From: JAKFYM01 sp964416595
GTDB lineage: Bacteria > Bdellovibrionota > UBA1018 > CAIPTA01
Length of the DNA: 64,000 nucleotides
Reading direction: 5' to 3'
Assembly (NCBI GenBank): GCA_964416595.1
Contig: CAYQES010000010.1
Location: 1 to 64,000, forward strand
The notes beneath the pieces are model-generated. The model searched no databases and was not told the DNA's origin. It saw only the letters and a program-made list of their open reading frames with translations. Both the position numbers and the translations under genes were made by a program. This document shows, piece after piece, positions 9,160-17,567 of the stretch; position 1 is the first letter of the stretch, and each line of letters begins with the position of its first letter.

Positions 9160-9217
9160 CACTCTTATTTATGGGTGAAAAAATAAGAGTGTAAATATAG
9201 GCACTTACACTCTTATT
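9160..9217 (-). terminator. Terminator downstream of dps with an alternative hairpin
   Basis: Arms AATAAGAGTGTAA (9182-9194) and TTACACTCTTATT (9205-9217) form a perfect 13-bp stem with a 10-base loop. On the minus strand it is followed by a T run, as expected for a dps terminator. A third copy of the arm, CACTCTTATTT at 9160-9170, can pair with the same central arm, so two mutually exclusive hairpins are possible. Confidence 0.8.
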
Positions 9218-9229
9218 GGGTGCAATTGA

Positions 9230-9718
9230 TTATTTGGTTTCTAGCAAACTACGGAGCATCCATGCGGTTTTTTCATGGGTCTGCATCCGCTGGGTAAGTA
9301 GATCCGCGGTGGCTTCGTCGTTCGCTTTTTCCACCGAAGGAAAGAGCGAGCGGGCAGTGCGGGAAACGGTTTCGTTCCCGTCCACCAACTGCTGGATCAT
9401 TTGCTGCGCAGTGGGAGTTCCTTCGGCCTCCGAGATCGCGCTCAGCTTTCCAAACTCCCGGTAGGAGCCAGGAGCGTAGTGACCCAAAGCCCGGATCCGT
9501 TCAGCGATCAAATCCACAGCAGCGGACAGTTCCGTATACTGGGTTTCGAACATCAAGTGTAGTGAGTTGAACATGGGTCCCGTCACGTTCCAGTGGAAGT
9601 TATGAGTTTTGAGATAGAGAGTATAAGAATCGGCCAAGAGACGGGAAAGCCCTTCCACGATCGCTTTGCGGTCACTCTCGGAAATACCAATATTCAATTT
9701 TTCTTGGGGATTCTGCAT
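9230..9718 (-). CDS. dps: Dps-family DNA-binding ferritin
   Basis: A 162-residue Dps protein, the usual family length. It carries the ferroxidase signature: HNFHWNVTG on the first helix, then FETQYTEL and DLIAERIRALG on the second. Dps dodecamers oxidise and store Fe(II) using peroxide and so protect DNA from Fenton chemistry in the cytoplasm. It is the last gene of ahpC-ahpD-dps, 16 bases after ahpD, with its own AGGAG site and a terminator beyond. PerR control through the operator in front of ahpC is likely. Confidence 0.95.
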   Translation of the reverse strand: MQNPQEKLNIGISESDRKAIVEGLSRLLADSYTLYLKTHNFHWNVTGPMFNSLHLMFETQYTELSAAVDLIAERIRALGHYAPGSYREFGKLSAISEAEGTPTAQQMIQQLVDGNETVSRTARSLFPSVEKANDEATADLLTQRMQTHEKTAWMLRSLLETK

Positions 9719-9734
9719 ATATGTAGCTCCTTTT

Positions 9735-10277
9735 TTACGCTTTTACTTCGCTCAATGTTTTTAATGCTTTTACCACGGAAGCCATACGAGCTAGATCATG
9801 AATTTTCTCCACATCCACTCCGGCCTCCCGCAGCACAGCCTCGTGGGAGGTAACACAAGTTTCACAACCGTTTACTACACTCACCGCAAAAGCCAACATC
9901 TCGAACGTTACCTTGCCCAAAGCGGGTTTTCCCAAGGAAGTCATCCTAAGGCCTGCCAGGCGGTAGTCGTTCCCTTTTTCTTCTCCCGCCTTGCCAATAA
10001 AGGTGCGGAATTTATAGTAGGTGTTTAGCATACCCATTATCGCTGCGCTCTCTTCTGCCTCCAACACTTCTGCCGCACTTAACTGATGGGCATTTAAATG
10101 CGCCTTAGCCAACTGCACCAACTCGTCATAGCCCACAGAACGAGCCGTAGCTATGAGCGCAAGATAGGCTTCCCTGGGTTCAAGGCTCACGCCCGACATA
10201 ATCTTCTGCAGGTTTAAGTTGAGATCCCGGGAGATGGTTGTCTCCCGGGAGGCTAGAGGGGATTTAAATTCGTCCAT
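9735..10277 (-). CDS. ahpD: Alkylhydroperoxidase AhpD
   Basis: A 180-residue AhpD-family protein. The redox CxxC is in GCETCVTSHE (Cys138 and Cys141), with the conserved His four residues later (His145). This matches the Cys130/Cys133/His137 arrangement of mycobacterial AhpD. AhpD reduces oxidised AhpC and is itself reduced through a lipoyl-protein relay in characterised systems. It lies 9 bases after ahpC and 16 before dps in one operon, which supports the role. Confidence 0.95.
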   Translation of the reverse strand: MDEFKSPLASRETTISRDLNLNLQKIMSGVSLEPREAYLALIATARSVGYDELVQLAKAHLNAHQLSAAEVLEAEESAAIMGMLNTYYKFRTFIGKAGEEKGNDYRLAGLRMTSLGKPALGKVTFEMLAFAVSVVNGCETCVTSHEAVLREAGVDVEKIHDLARMASVVKALKTLSEVKA

Positions 10278-10286
10278 ATTTTCTCC

Positions 10287-10850
10287 TTAGGCTTTCAAAG
10301 TGTTTTGACCTTTTTCCCAGTTACAGGGGCAAAGCTCGTCGGTTTGCAGGGCATCCAGGGTGCGCAATACTTCTTTCACGCTGCGGCCAACGTTCAAGTC
10401 ATACACACTCACGTGGCGGATCACGCCCTCAGGATCCACAATGAAAGTGGCCCGCAAGGGAACTTTGTCTGTTTTATGGAGAATACCCAAAGCTTCAGAC
10501 AATTCTTTTTTATTGTCCGCGAGCATGGGGAAACGAAGACCCTTTAGATCCGCATGATTGTTTCGCCAAGCCAAGTGCACAAATTGCGAATCCGTGCTCA
10601 CGCCAAATACTTCCGCTTCCCGATCCCTAAAATGATTGTACTCTTTATTGAACTCAGCGATTTCCGTAGGACATACAAACGTAAAGTCTAGGGGCCAAAA
10701 GAAAACTACGCTCCATTTACCCTTCATGTCGTTGTGAGAAATCTCTTTAAACTCTTTTCCTTTTTCTAAAGAAACCACAGCAGGCATTTTGAATTCAGGG
10801 AATATTTCACCAATGTTTGCAATTCGATTGTTATTTGTGTTTGTGCTCAT
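10287..10850 (-). CDS. ahpC: Peroxiredoxin AhpC (AhpD-dependent type)
   Basis: A 187-residue 2-Cys peroxiredoxin. The peroxidatic Cys60 lies in FTFVCPTE, and the C-terminal ELCPCNW carries Cys174 and Cys176. This three-Cys pattern is that of the mycobacterial AhpC which uses AhpD rather than AhpF as its reductase. AhpD is encoded next to it and no ahpF is present. It reduces hydrogen peroxide and organic peroxides in the cytoplasm. AAGGAG precedes the ATG. The 68-base gap to perR holds a palindromic operator. Confidence 0.97.
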   Translation of the reverse strand: MSTNTNNNRIANIGEIFPEFKMPAVVSLEKGKEFKEISHNDMKGKWSVVFFWPLDFTFVCPTEIAEFNKEYNHFRDREAEVFGVSTDSQFVHLAWRNNHADLKGLRFPMLADNKKELSEALGILHKTDKVPLRATFIVDPEGVIRHVSVYDLNVGRSVKEVLRTLDALQTDELCPCNWEKGQNTLKA

Positions 10851-10883
10851 ACTTCATTTCTCCTTTATTTAGATTTATTCCGT

Positions 10884-10902
10884 ATTTAGAACCATTCTAA
10901 AT
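10884..10902 (-). promoter_or_regulatory. PerR operator in front of ahpC-ahpD-dps
   Basis: ATTTAGAA and TTCTAAAT form a perfect 8-bp inverted repeat around a 3-base centre. The core TTTAGAA-N3-TTCTAAA is shared with the palindrome in front of perR. Fur/PerR-family boxes have this 7-1-7-like AT-rich dyad form. Assignment to PerR rests on the gene context. Confidence 0.85.
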
Positions 10903-10918
10903 GCGGAGGTAAAAAAAA

Positions 10919-11347
10919 TTAAACCTTCACGGATCCCTTCAACAAAACTTGCACTTCTTTTACTTGAAACATGCGCTTCAATTTCGACGAAACCTCCACT
11001 TCCTCGGGCTCCAAATCATACAGCTCCCCGCTCTTCTCATCGAGGAAGTGATGGTGGGGCGTAAGATTGTTATCGTAAATCACTTTGTCGGAATGTGGGA
11101 AACGGAGCTCTTGCAGCAAACCCGCCTTCACTAAAATATTTAAAGTATTGTAGACTGTCGCCAAACTCATTTTGGGAAAGTTTTTATCGGCCCAGTCCTT
11201 CACTTGTTCTGCAGTGGGGTGATCCGCCTGGCAGAGCACAAAACGACAGATCGCGATCCGCTGGGCGGTGGGATGCACACCAGCCGCCTCCAAACGACTC
11301 TCGATCTCCGAGGGACTTAAACAATGTTTTCTGTTCATCTCGCCCAT
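10919..11347 (-). CDS. perR: Fur-family peroxide regulator PerR
   Basis: A 142-residue Fur-superfamily repressor. The winged helix contains LATVYNTLNILVKAGLL, followed by the metal-site motif PHHHFLDE. There are no CxxC pairs, so a structural zinc site of the Bacillus type is absent. In PerR, metal-catalysed oxidation of site histidines releases DNA. It lies next to ahpC-ahpD-dps and its own promoter carries the same palindrome, so autoregulation is likely. The start at 11347 is 6 bases from a -10 hexamer with no ribosome site, consistent with a leaderless mRNA. An alternative ATG is at 11338. Confidence 0.9.
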   Translation of the reverse strand: MGEMNRKHCLSPSEIESRLEAAGVHPTAQRIAICRFVLCQADHPTAEQVKDWADKNFPKMSLATVYNTLNILVKAGLLQELRFPHSDKVIYDNNLTPHHHFLDEKSGELYDLEPEEVEVSSKLKRMFQVKEVQVLLKGSVKV

Positions 11348-11350
11348 ACG

Positions 11351-11382
11351 TTTAGAATAATTCTAAATTAAGAATAAGTCAA
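11351..11382 (-). promoter_or_regulatory. perR promoter with overlapping PerR operator
   Basis: On the minus strand TTGACT (11377-11382) is separated by 17 bases from TATTCT (11354-11359). The palindrome TTTAGAA-TAA-TTCTAAA (11351-11367) covers the whole -10 element, so bound repressor would block RNA polymerase. A second overlapping dyad, TTCT-N6-AGAA, extends to 11374. Confidence 0.85.
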
Positions 11383-11549
11383 CCCCCTTAAAGCCGCCCC
11401 ACTTAATTGTGGATGAATTCATGTAACCATTTGAAATTTATTGGGAAAATAAATTTATTGTGTGATTTTTTAAGCGATTCAGAATGCTCTTCTAAGTGCC
11501 TGAGCTAAGAGCTTATTTTCTCTATTTTAAATTTCCATCAACAATTAAA

Positions 11550-11584
11550 GGGGCCAGCTTGTATCCTTGTAAGAAGGAGGCCCC
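11550..11584 (+). promoter_or_regulatory. Hairpin sequestering the ribosome site of the OMP gene
   Basis: The Shine-Dalgarno AAGGAGG (11574-11580) is paired twice. An inner stem joins TCCTT (11564-11568) to AAGGA (11574-11578). An outer stem joins GGGGCC (11550-11555) to GGCCCC (11579-11584), ending at the base before the ATG. This would block initiation until opened, as in thermosensor or protein-controlled leaders. Its control role is inference. Confidence 0.55.
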
Positions 11585-12193
11585 ATGATCCGCATTGCCT
11601 TACTATTTATTCTTCTTTTCACCCTCCCCACATCCAGCTGGGCCATGCGCCTCTCGGTAGTGGCGGCCGGCATTCACTCCCAGCCCGAAGTGAGCCCCAG
11701 CACTTTTTCCTACACTCCTAATACGGAGTACGGAGGTGGTGCACTCCTGGAGTTTGGCATTGTCCCCTTCGTGGGCCTAGAACTTGGCGCACTCTATTTA
11801 CCGCGCTCCTTTCAATACACACCGCTCTATTACACGAACATCACTGTCACTTTAAAAACCATACAGTACCCCGTGCTCTTACGAGCCTATCTCTTTGACA
11901 TGCTCTCCATCGGCGCCGGCGGCTACTACGCAAAATATATTAGCGGCGTAAAATACGAAACGTCCACGCCCGCCGGGATCCAAAACACCTCCAACACCTT
12001 GGCTTTATCCAATCTAGAAGAAAGCGATTACGGACTCGTGGGAAGCGTAGCGATCTATATCCCCTTCTCGAAACTCTCTCGGCTCATGTTGGATGGCCGC
12101 TATACGGTGGGCTTGAAAGATAATAGCCTCGCCACTAACGAAATTAAATACAACGACATTCAGGTGCTAGCCGGCTTGCAAGTAGGATTCTAA
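11585..12193 (+). CDS. Outer-membrane beta-barrel protein
   Basis: A 202-residue exported protein. The signal peptide ends at SWA (about residue 20) and is followed by alternating hydrophobic strands of a small eight-stranded-type barrel. It finishes in LQVGF, with the terminal Phe typical of BAM-inserted proteins. It resembles the general outer-membrane beta-barrel (OmpW/OprG-like) group without a firm match. Tyr-rich strands and short turns are visible throughout. Its ribosome site lies in a stable hairpin. The App1-like gene follows 13 bases later. Confidence 0.75.
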   Translation: MIRIALLFILLFTLPTSSWAMRLSVVAAGIHSQPEVSPSTFSYTPNTEYGGGALLEFGIVPFVGLELGALYLPRSFQYTPLYYTNITVTLKTIQYPVLLRAYLFDMLSIGAGGYYAKYISGVKYETSTPAGIQNTSNTLALSNLEESDYGLVGSVAIYIPFSKLSRLMLDGRYTVGLKDNSLATNEIKYNDIQVLAGLQVGF

Positions 12194-12206
12194 ACAGGAG
12201 GGGGAA

Positions 12207-12938
12207 ATGCGAACGCAGCACAGCCCCTTACTCCTGATCAGCGATCTCGACGATACAATCAAGATTTCTCACACCCAATCTAAGCTCGTTACTCTCTACC
12301 GCGGACTCTTCCGCAAATCTGCTTTTGTGGGCATGTCGGTGCTATACCAGGAGATCCTTAGTAGCCACCCCAACTCGCGCTTTGCGATCGTTTCTTCTTC
12401 ACCCCCCACCATCCGCGGTAAGATCGAATCTTTTTTGAAAATAAATGATTTCCCCGCGGCCCATTTAGTGTTGCGGGATTGGATCCGGCAAACGTCGATC
12501 CCGGAATATAAACAAAGAGCCATTTTCACGTTGGTAGAAGAATCGAAATATCCCGCGCTCTTAATTGGCGACGATACAGAGCATGATCCAGAAGTATTCA
12601 GCCGGGTGAGCGAAAAATATCCCGATAAAGTGCTTTGCCGCTATATCCGCATCATAAAAGGGCGGGAGCTCCCGAAAGGTTGCCGGGGATTTTTTACGGC
12701 ATTTGACATCGCTTGTTCGGAGCTCGCCATGGGGCGCCTTACCAGCGAACAGGTGCTGCGAGTAGGCGAAGCAGTTTTAAAGACAGAAAAAAATTCGCGC
12801 CTAATTCCCTGGTTCTCCTTAAAGCCACCGCTGCATTTTGTGCCTTTTCTCACCCACCCCGATGAGGCTATCCTAGATCTCTGGCAGCGGATCCATAAAA
12901 AGCTGCAAGCGATTCCCCGGAGAAAAACGAAACCATGA
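12207..12938 (+). CDS. App1/DUF2183-family phosphatase
   Basis: A 243-residue HAD-like phosphatase of the App1/DUF2183 family. It has the DxDxT motif in SDLDDTIK near residue 13, a second motif with SSSPP, and the acidic motif LIGDDTEHDPEVF. The yeast homologue App1 is a phosphatidate phosphatase, so a lipid or other phosphomonoester is a likely substrate, but this protein's substrate is unknown. GGAGGGGGAA precedes the ATG. Its stop overlaps the next start (ATGA), which implies coupling with the RMD1-like gene. Confidence 0.85.
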   Translation: MRTQHSPLLLISDLDDTIKISHTQSKLVTLYRGLFRKSAFVGMSVLYQEILSSHPNSRFAIVSSSPPTIRGKIESFLKINDFPAAHLVLRDWIRQTSIPEYKQRAIFTLVEESKYPALLIGDDTEHDPEVFSRVSEKYPDKVLCRYIRIIKGRELPKGCRGFFTAFDIACSELAMGRLTSEQVLRVGEAVLKTEKNSRLIPWFSLKPPLHFVPFLTHPDEAILDLWQRIHKKLQAIPRRKTKP

Positions 12939-14032
12939 GCGTGAAAATCAAAAAAGGTAGCGTGCTAGTCTACCGCATCTTCGACATCGCCGAGGAGATC
13001 CATATTCCTCAAGCGGAAATGAACCTAAAAGATCTGCGAGGTCGGGATACTTTCAAGGTTCCTAAATTCATCGACCGCGGTATCGTGGTAAAAGATCCAC
13101 CTCTCACTTTCGGCTTGGGAGAAACGAAACTCGATCTAAAGTGCGGCACCCACCAAGCGGAAGTGCTAGGAAAAATCCGTAACTATGGTGTGCTTTCCCT
13201 GATTTACCAAATCCCCATTCAGCCCGGCACTTCTTGGGCAGAACTCGTGGAACTCGCTGCGGATTTGGAAGAAGGTTCTGAGATCGACCAAGTGGCCCGT
13301 TTCCAGGCTAAAGAAGTAGCAGCCTTGATTGCGCCATCTTTAAAACAGCCCAATGAATCCAGCATTTTCGAAGATTATATTATTTATTTCCTCGAAGAAT
13401 TTGAAAATGGTGTAACGGCCAAGAATCTAAAAGAGCAAGCTGATATTCCAGCTCTGCTTTTGGCTGAAGACGATACCGAAATCTCCAAAACACAAAGAGA
13501 TATCGTGTTGGAAAAATTCTACCAATATGGCGCGGGTGATCTAGCCTTCGTAGAGTGGAACAGCGCGCTTGTGGTGGAACCGGGGGGCGGCCGGGAAGTA
13601 CCTGACATTTTGGAATTCGCCGTAACCCACCTTTTGGAAATGCGTTATTATGATGATTTGTTGGACCATCGCCTCGCCGCCCTTTACGACGATATCGAAC
13701 GCAGCAAGGGCCAAATGCTGAAAGGTAAATTCGCCCAAATCTACCAGGATGCAAGCTCCCGTTATATCGAGTTCTCTGAATTCATCGAGCGCGTGGAAAA
13801 CTCCCTAAAAGTGGTTGGGGATTTTTATCTAGCTACCGTGTACCGCGCAGCTACGAAGCGCTTCCGCTTGCTCGACTGGCAACAAAACATCACGAGAAAA
13901 ATGAATCTTTTGGCCCAGGTTTCAAGCCTCCTGCAAGGAGAAGTGAATATCCGCCGCAGCCACTGGCTCGAGATCACGATTATCCTCCTCATTGCTTTTG
14001 AAATTGTGTCCGCGGTTTTCCGCTGGTATTAA
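12935..14032 (+). CDS. RMD1/DUF155-family membrane protein
   Basis: A 365-residue protein of the RMD1/DUF155 family. It has an N-terminal alpha/beta domain, a helical region with the conserved LLEMRYYD-type segment, and one C-terminal membrane helix (IILLIAFEIVSAVF) that anchors it with the bulk in the cytoplasm. Eukaryotic relatives are mitochondrial inner-membrane proteins linked to translation or meiosis. The bacterial role is unknown. It is coupled to the preceding phosphatase gene by a 4-base overlap. Confidence 0.85.
   Translation: MSVKIKKGSVLVYRIFDIAEEIHIPQAEMNLKDLRGRDTFKVPKFIDRGIVVKDPPLTFGLGETKLDLKCGTHQAEVLGKIRNYGVLSLIYQIPIQPGTSWAELVELAADLEEGSEIDQVARFQAKEVAALIAPSLKQPNESSIFEDYIIYFLEEFENGVTAKNLKEQADIPALLLAEDDTEISKTQRDIVLEKFYQYGAGDLAFVEWNSALVVEPGGGREVPDILEFAVTHLLEMRYYDDLLDHRLAALYDDIERSKGQMLKGKFAQIYQDASSRYIEFSEFIERVENSLKVVGDFYLATVYRAATKRFRLLDWQQNITRKMNLLAQVSSLLQGEVNIRRSHWLEITIILLIAFEIVSAVFRWY
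14004..14032 (+). promoter_or_regulatory. Candidate internal promoter for greB
   Basis: TTGTGT (14004-14009), a 17-base spacer and TATTAA (14027-14032) lie inside the last codons of the RMD1-like gene. The -10 ends 7 bases before the greB ATG, which has no ribosome site, so the transcript would be leaderless. Confidence 0.45.
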
Positions 14033-14039
14033 AGTGCTC

Positions 14040-14591
14040 ATGAGCAAAGCCTTTGTGAAAGAAGACCAAGAGCCCGAAGAGGAAGAGAGCGAAATCGCGA
14101 GCCCCGTGCCCGGAGGCAAAAACTACATCACGCCCCATGGTCTAAAAAAAATGCGGGATGAACTGAACACTTTGCTCGACGTAACCCGCCCCGAAATAGT
14201 GCGCACTGTGAGTTGGGCGGCGTCCAATGGCGATCGCTCGGAAAATGGTGATTATATTTATGGCAAACGCCGCCTACGGGAAATCGACAAGCGCATTCGA
14301 TTTCTCAATAAACGCATGGAAATCGCGGAAGTGGTGGATCCCACGGAAAAGCGCGGCGACCTTGTGCTCTTTGGCGCCACCGTGGTGGTGGAAGACGAAG
14401 AAGGAAAAAAGCGAAAATATTCCATCGTAGGTATCGATGAAACCGACGTTGCCCGGGGTCGCGTTAGTTGGATTTCCCCTATCGGCAAAGCCCTCCTGCA
14501 AGCGCGAAAAGGCGATACGGTGATTCTGCGCACGCCCAAGGGCGAAGAAGACCTCCACATTCTCGAGGTGCGCTATGAAGAGCTCCCCTAA
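14040..14591 (+). CDS. greB: Transcription elongation factor GreB
   Basis: A 183-residue GreA/GreB factor. After an acidic N-terminal extension, the coiled-coil domain carries NGDRSENGDYIYGKRRLREID, whose acidic tip stimulates RNA cleavage by backtracked polymerase. The C-terminal FKBP-like domain follows (ISPIGKALLQARKGD). The YIYGKRRLREID form is the GreB variant. I chose the ATG at 14040. An upstream in-frame start would add 16 residues that overlap the RMD1-like gene. It overlaps the next gene by 17 bases. Confidence 0.92.
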   Translation: MSKAFVKEDQEPEEEESEIASPVPGGKNYITPHGLKKMRDELNTLLDVTRPEIVRTVSWAASNGDRSENGDYIYGKRRLREIDKRIRFLNKRMEIAEVVDPTEKRGDLVLFGATVVVEDEEGKKRKYSIVGIDETDVARGRVSWISPIGKALLQARKGDTVILRTPKGEEDLHILEVRYEELP

Positions 14592-15861
14592 AGCAATCCG
14601 GGAAAGCGAACTCCTAGATTTTCAACTGCTCTACGCGAAACACTACCTCGCGAGTGGTGGCCCCACCTCCCGTTTGGAAGACAGCCTCACCAAGGTAGGC
14701 GAAATCTACGGCAAACACACAGAAATTTTTGCCACCCCCACGGGCGTGTTCGTGACTCTCATGGATCCTGAACGCAACGTGGACCCAAAAACTGCGCTCA
14801 TGCGCCTAAAAGAAACGGGCACAGATCTCGGCAGGCTTTCAAAACTAGAACAAATTTTTACCGATCTTGTGACTCAAAAAATCACTTTGCACGCAGGCCT
14901 TGAAATCTTGAAAAGCAGCCACCTCTTGCGGAATCTCTACGCGCCCTGGCAATCGGCCATGGCTGCCTTCTTAGCAGGATTTACTATCAGCTTTTCTTCT
15001 TACCAAAGGCTCTCCGCGGCTCTGGGGAGCGGTGTGATCACTTCGCTCATGTGGCTGCTTTCTACATTTTTTCTAAAGCGACATTTATCGAACCCGATCT
15101 TCACGGATTTTATCAGCGCCTTTCTTACACTCACATTAGCAGCTGTGGCCCACGGTTTATGGGCACCAATTTCTATTGAAGCCTATGCCCTAGGCGGTAT
15201 CATGCTACTCGTGCCGGGATTGGCACTCACCACCGCCATCTCTGAACTGGCGGAGCAAAATCTCGTTTCCGGAACAGCCAAATTCATGCAGGCCACGATG
15301 GCCTCTTTGGCTTTAGGTTTGGCTTATCTTTTATTCCAACAAATTTCTTTTTCTCTACATTTACGAGGCGTGCTCCAACCCGTAGCTCCGCAAACTCAAG
15401 TGTGGTGGATTTCATCGATCGCAATTCTAGTAAATATAAGTTGTTTTTGCGTGATCTTTAAGGTGCCGCCCAGAGCGTTGATATGGTCCACGCTTACGGG
15501 TTGCGCGGGTTGGTCTGCCCTACTTTTTGTTTCTTCTACCCGGGTTGCTGCCGCTGGGCCATTTTTAGCTTCCGTGATTGTGGGCATGGTGAGTTTAAGT
15601 TTCGGGCGAATTTTTAGCCAACCTTCCCAAGTGTTTTCCGTGCCGGGAATCGTGGCTATGCTGCCCGGCATGCTCGCGCTTTCGAGTTTCCGTTATTTTG
15701 CGTCGGGCGACCAAGACAGCGGACTCAATACAAGCTTTAAAGTGGCGATCACGGCGGTGAGTTTGGTGTTTGGTTTGATGACCGCCCGGATTCCCTTCCA
15801 GGTGGGAGGCCGCTATCGCAAAAAAGTGGTGGAGCGCTGGCAACGAGTGTGGCGAAGCTAA
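14575..15861 (+). CDS. ThrE-family threonine/serine exporter
   Basis: A 428-residue single-polypeptide member of the ThrE/DUF1212 plus DUF3815 superfamily. The N-terminal 130 residues form a soluble domain with the conserved ASGGPTSRLE segment and an ATPTGVF strand. About ten membrane helices follow, with LVPGLALTTAISEL as the first-half signature. Family members export small amino acids. It overlaps greB at the start, and its stop overlaps the convergent flavoprotein gene by 4 bases. Confidence 0.88.
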   Translation: MKSSPKAIRESELLDFQLLYAKHYLASGGPTSRLEDSLTKVGEIYGKHTEIFATPTGVFVTLMDPERNVDPKTALMRLKETGTDLGRLSKLEQIFTDLVTQKITLHAGLEILKSSHLLRNLYAPWQSAMAAFLAGFTISFSSYQRLSAALGSGVITSLMWLLSTFFLKRHLSNPIFTDFISAFLTLTLAAVAHGLWAPISIEAYALGGIMLLVPGLALTTAISELAEQNLVSGTAKFMQATMASLALGLAYLLFQQISFSLHLRGVLQPVAPQTQVWWISSIAILVNISCFCVIFKVPPRALIWSTLTGCAGWSALLFVSSTRVAAAGPFLASVIVGMVSLSFGRIFSQPSQVFSVPGIVAMLPGMLALSSFRYFASGDQDSGLNTSFKVAITAVSLVFGLMTARIPFQVGGRYRKKVVERWQRVWRS

Positions 15862-17042
15862 ATGCTATCCCCTGCGGCTACAGCTGATGCCCAGGCCCAC
15901 TGAAAATTATAGCCACCAAGCCAGCCTGTTACATCCACAACTTCCCCGATGAAATATAGTCCAGGCACTTTTTTCGCCTCCATGGTGCGGGAAGATAATT
16001 CATCGGTGGAAACGCCCCCTCGGGTAACTTCCGCTTTTCCGTAGCCCCCATCCCGTTCTGGATAAAGCATCCAGTGATGCATTTTTTCCGCCAGGCGCTT
16101 TAGCTCTAGATCTGCCACTTGCACCACAGGCTGCGCTGGCACTTGAAACTCCTCGGATAATTTTTCTCCCAAACGCTCCGTGAACTTTTCCGCGATCAGA
16201 GTTCTTACTTCTTTTCGGCTCCCCGCCCGTTTTTTCTCTAAAAAATATTCTTCCAAAGAAGAATTGGGCGATAGATCTATTTGCAATGCATCCCCAGGAA
16301 ACCAATACAAAGAGGCCTGCAAAATCGCTGGCCCCGAAAGCCCCGTGTGGGTGAAGAGAATATTTTCCCGGAAAGTTTTCTCGTTCACAGTAACATTCAC
16401 ATCCACACTCACGCCAGAAATGCCGCCAAATCTTCCAAGAAAGGCGTTGGGCATCACGAGTCCTACCAGAGCTGCATCAAGCCGGGTTACGCTTAAGCCA
16501 AATTTCTTCGCCAACTGATAGCCAAAATCCGTAGCTCCAATTTTAGGAATCGATAAACCACCGGTGGCTACCACGAGGGCGGCGGCGGAAAAATCTCCCT
16601 TATTGGTTTGCAGGACAAAAGCTCCTTCGGAATTTTTCTCTACATCTATAATTTTTGTTTGCAAACGAATCTCCGCTCCATACTCATCACATTCAGCGCG
16701 GAGTAAATCCACAATATCTTGAGCTGAATCCCGGCAGAAAAGCTGCCCCAGTTTTTTTTCGTAATAAGCGATGCCATGTTTTTCCACGAGGGCGAGAAAA
16801 TCTTGTGGTGTGAAGCGGGCAAAGGCGGATTTGGCAAAATGCTCATTTTCAGAAAAATAATTTTTTGGGCCTGCGCCGATATTGGTGAAATTGCAGCGTC
16901 CACCGCCGGAGATAAGGATCTTGCGGCCGAGCTTATCCCCGTGGTCGAGCACGAGCACGCGCTTGCCCCGGCTTGCCGCCCTGGCAGCACACATGAGGCC
17001 CGCACCGCCGGCCCCGAGCACGATAAGATCCCAATTTTCCAT
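15858..17042 (-). CDS. HI0933/YhiN-family flavoprotein
   Basis: A 394-residue FAD-binding protein of the HI0933 family. It has the N-terminal dinucleotide site LIVLGAGGAGLMCAARAA, the family signature LGRKILISGGGRCNFTN, a mid-protein VVATGGLSIPKIGATDFGY, and the C-terminal FAD site GLYFIGEVVDVTGWLGGYN. It is a predicted oxidoreductase with unknown substrate. The ATG at 17042 is preferred over GTG at 17057. TATATA lies 6 bases upstream and there is no ribosome site, so a leaderless start is possible. Confidence 0.92.
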   Translation of the reverse strand: MENWDLIVLGAGGAGLMCAARAASRGKRVLVLDHGDKLGRKILISGGGRCNFTNIGAGPKNYFSENEHFAKSAFARFTPQDFLALVEKHGIAYYEKKLGQLFCRDSAQDIVDLLRAECDEYGAEIRLQTKIIDVEKNSEGAFVLQTNKGDFSAAALVVATGGLSIPKIGATDFGYQLAKKFGLSVTRLDAALVGLVMPNAFLGRFGGISGVSVDVNVTVNEKTFRENILFTHTGLSGPAILQASLYWFPGDALQIDLSPNSSLEEYFLEKKRAGSRKEVRTLIAEKFTERLGEKLSEEFQVPAQPVVQVADLELKRLAEKMHHWMLYPERDGGYGKAEVTRGGVSTDELSSRTMEAKKVPGLYFIGEVVDVTGWLGGYNFQWAWASAVAAGDSI

Positions 17043-17129
17043 GGCTTTTATATACACTAAAGTTTTTTGGTCGGGAATCCGAAAAGATCAAAGATCCTTG
17101 AGGGCAGAATATTTCACCTGGAGATCCAC

Positions 17130-17567
17130 ATGAAGTTTCAAAGTAAAATCAAACAATTAGCCATTATCTCGGGATTCCTTGTTAGCGCTTTATCCTTCAA
17201 ACCCGATGCAGCCACGGCGGCCGAAGGCCTTTGTAAAACCTGCAAGGCCATTTGCACCAACTACAACGCTTCTCTTATGGACGGCGATGGAAATGAAAAG
17301 CGAGATTGCCAACTGGATTGCAAAGAGGAGTGCGCCACCGCTGCATTACACGGCCAACCAACTCGCACCGCTAAACCCCCTACAATTCCTTGCGTAGTGA
17401 TTTCGGAAAACGCAGTGGAATGCAAAGGAGAAGCTTACGTAAAAGCCTCCGCTAATAGAGGCGTGCTGGAAAACCGTAACTTCTTAGAGAATCTAAAAAA
17501 ATTCTTTGCGGCTCCTAAACAAGAGGCCGACGAAGAAAAGGGTGGCCCCGCCCTCCGCGGCTACTAA
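17130..17567 (+). CDS. Small secreted Cys-rich protein
   Basis: A 145-residue exported protein. After a signal peptide ending near ATA there are eight or more cysteines in the first 80 mature residues (CKTCKAIC, RDCQLDCKEEC, PC, EC), spaced as in disulfide-rich or metal-binding folds. A low-complexity charged tail follows. The ATG at 17130 has a CTGGAG site. An earlier in-frame start would bury the signal peptide. No family is recognised. It ends in a 4-base overlap with the convergent permease gene. Confidence 0.75.
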   Translation: MKFQSKIKQLAIISGFLVSALSFKPDAATAAEGLCKTCKAICTNYNASLMDGDGNEKRDCQLDCKEECATAALHGQPTRTAKPPTIPCVVISENAVECKGEAYVKASANRGVLENRNFLENLKKFFAAPKQEADEEKGGPALRGY

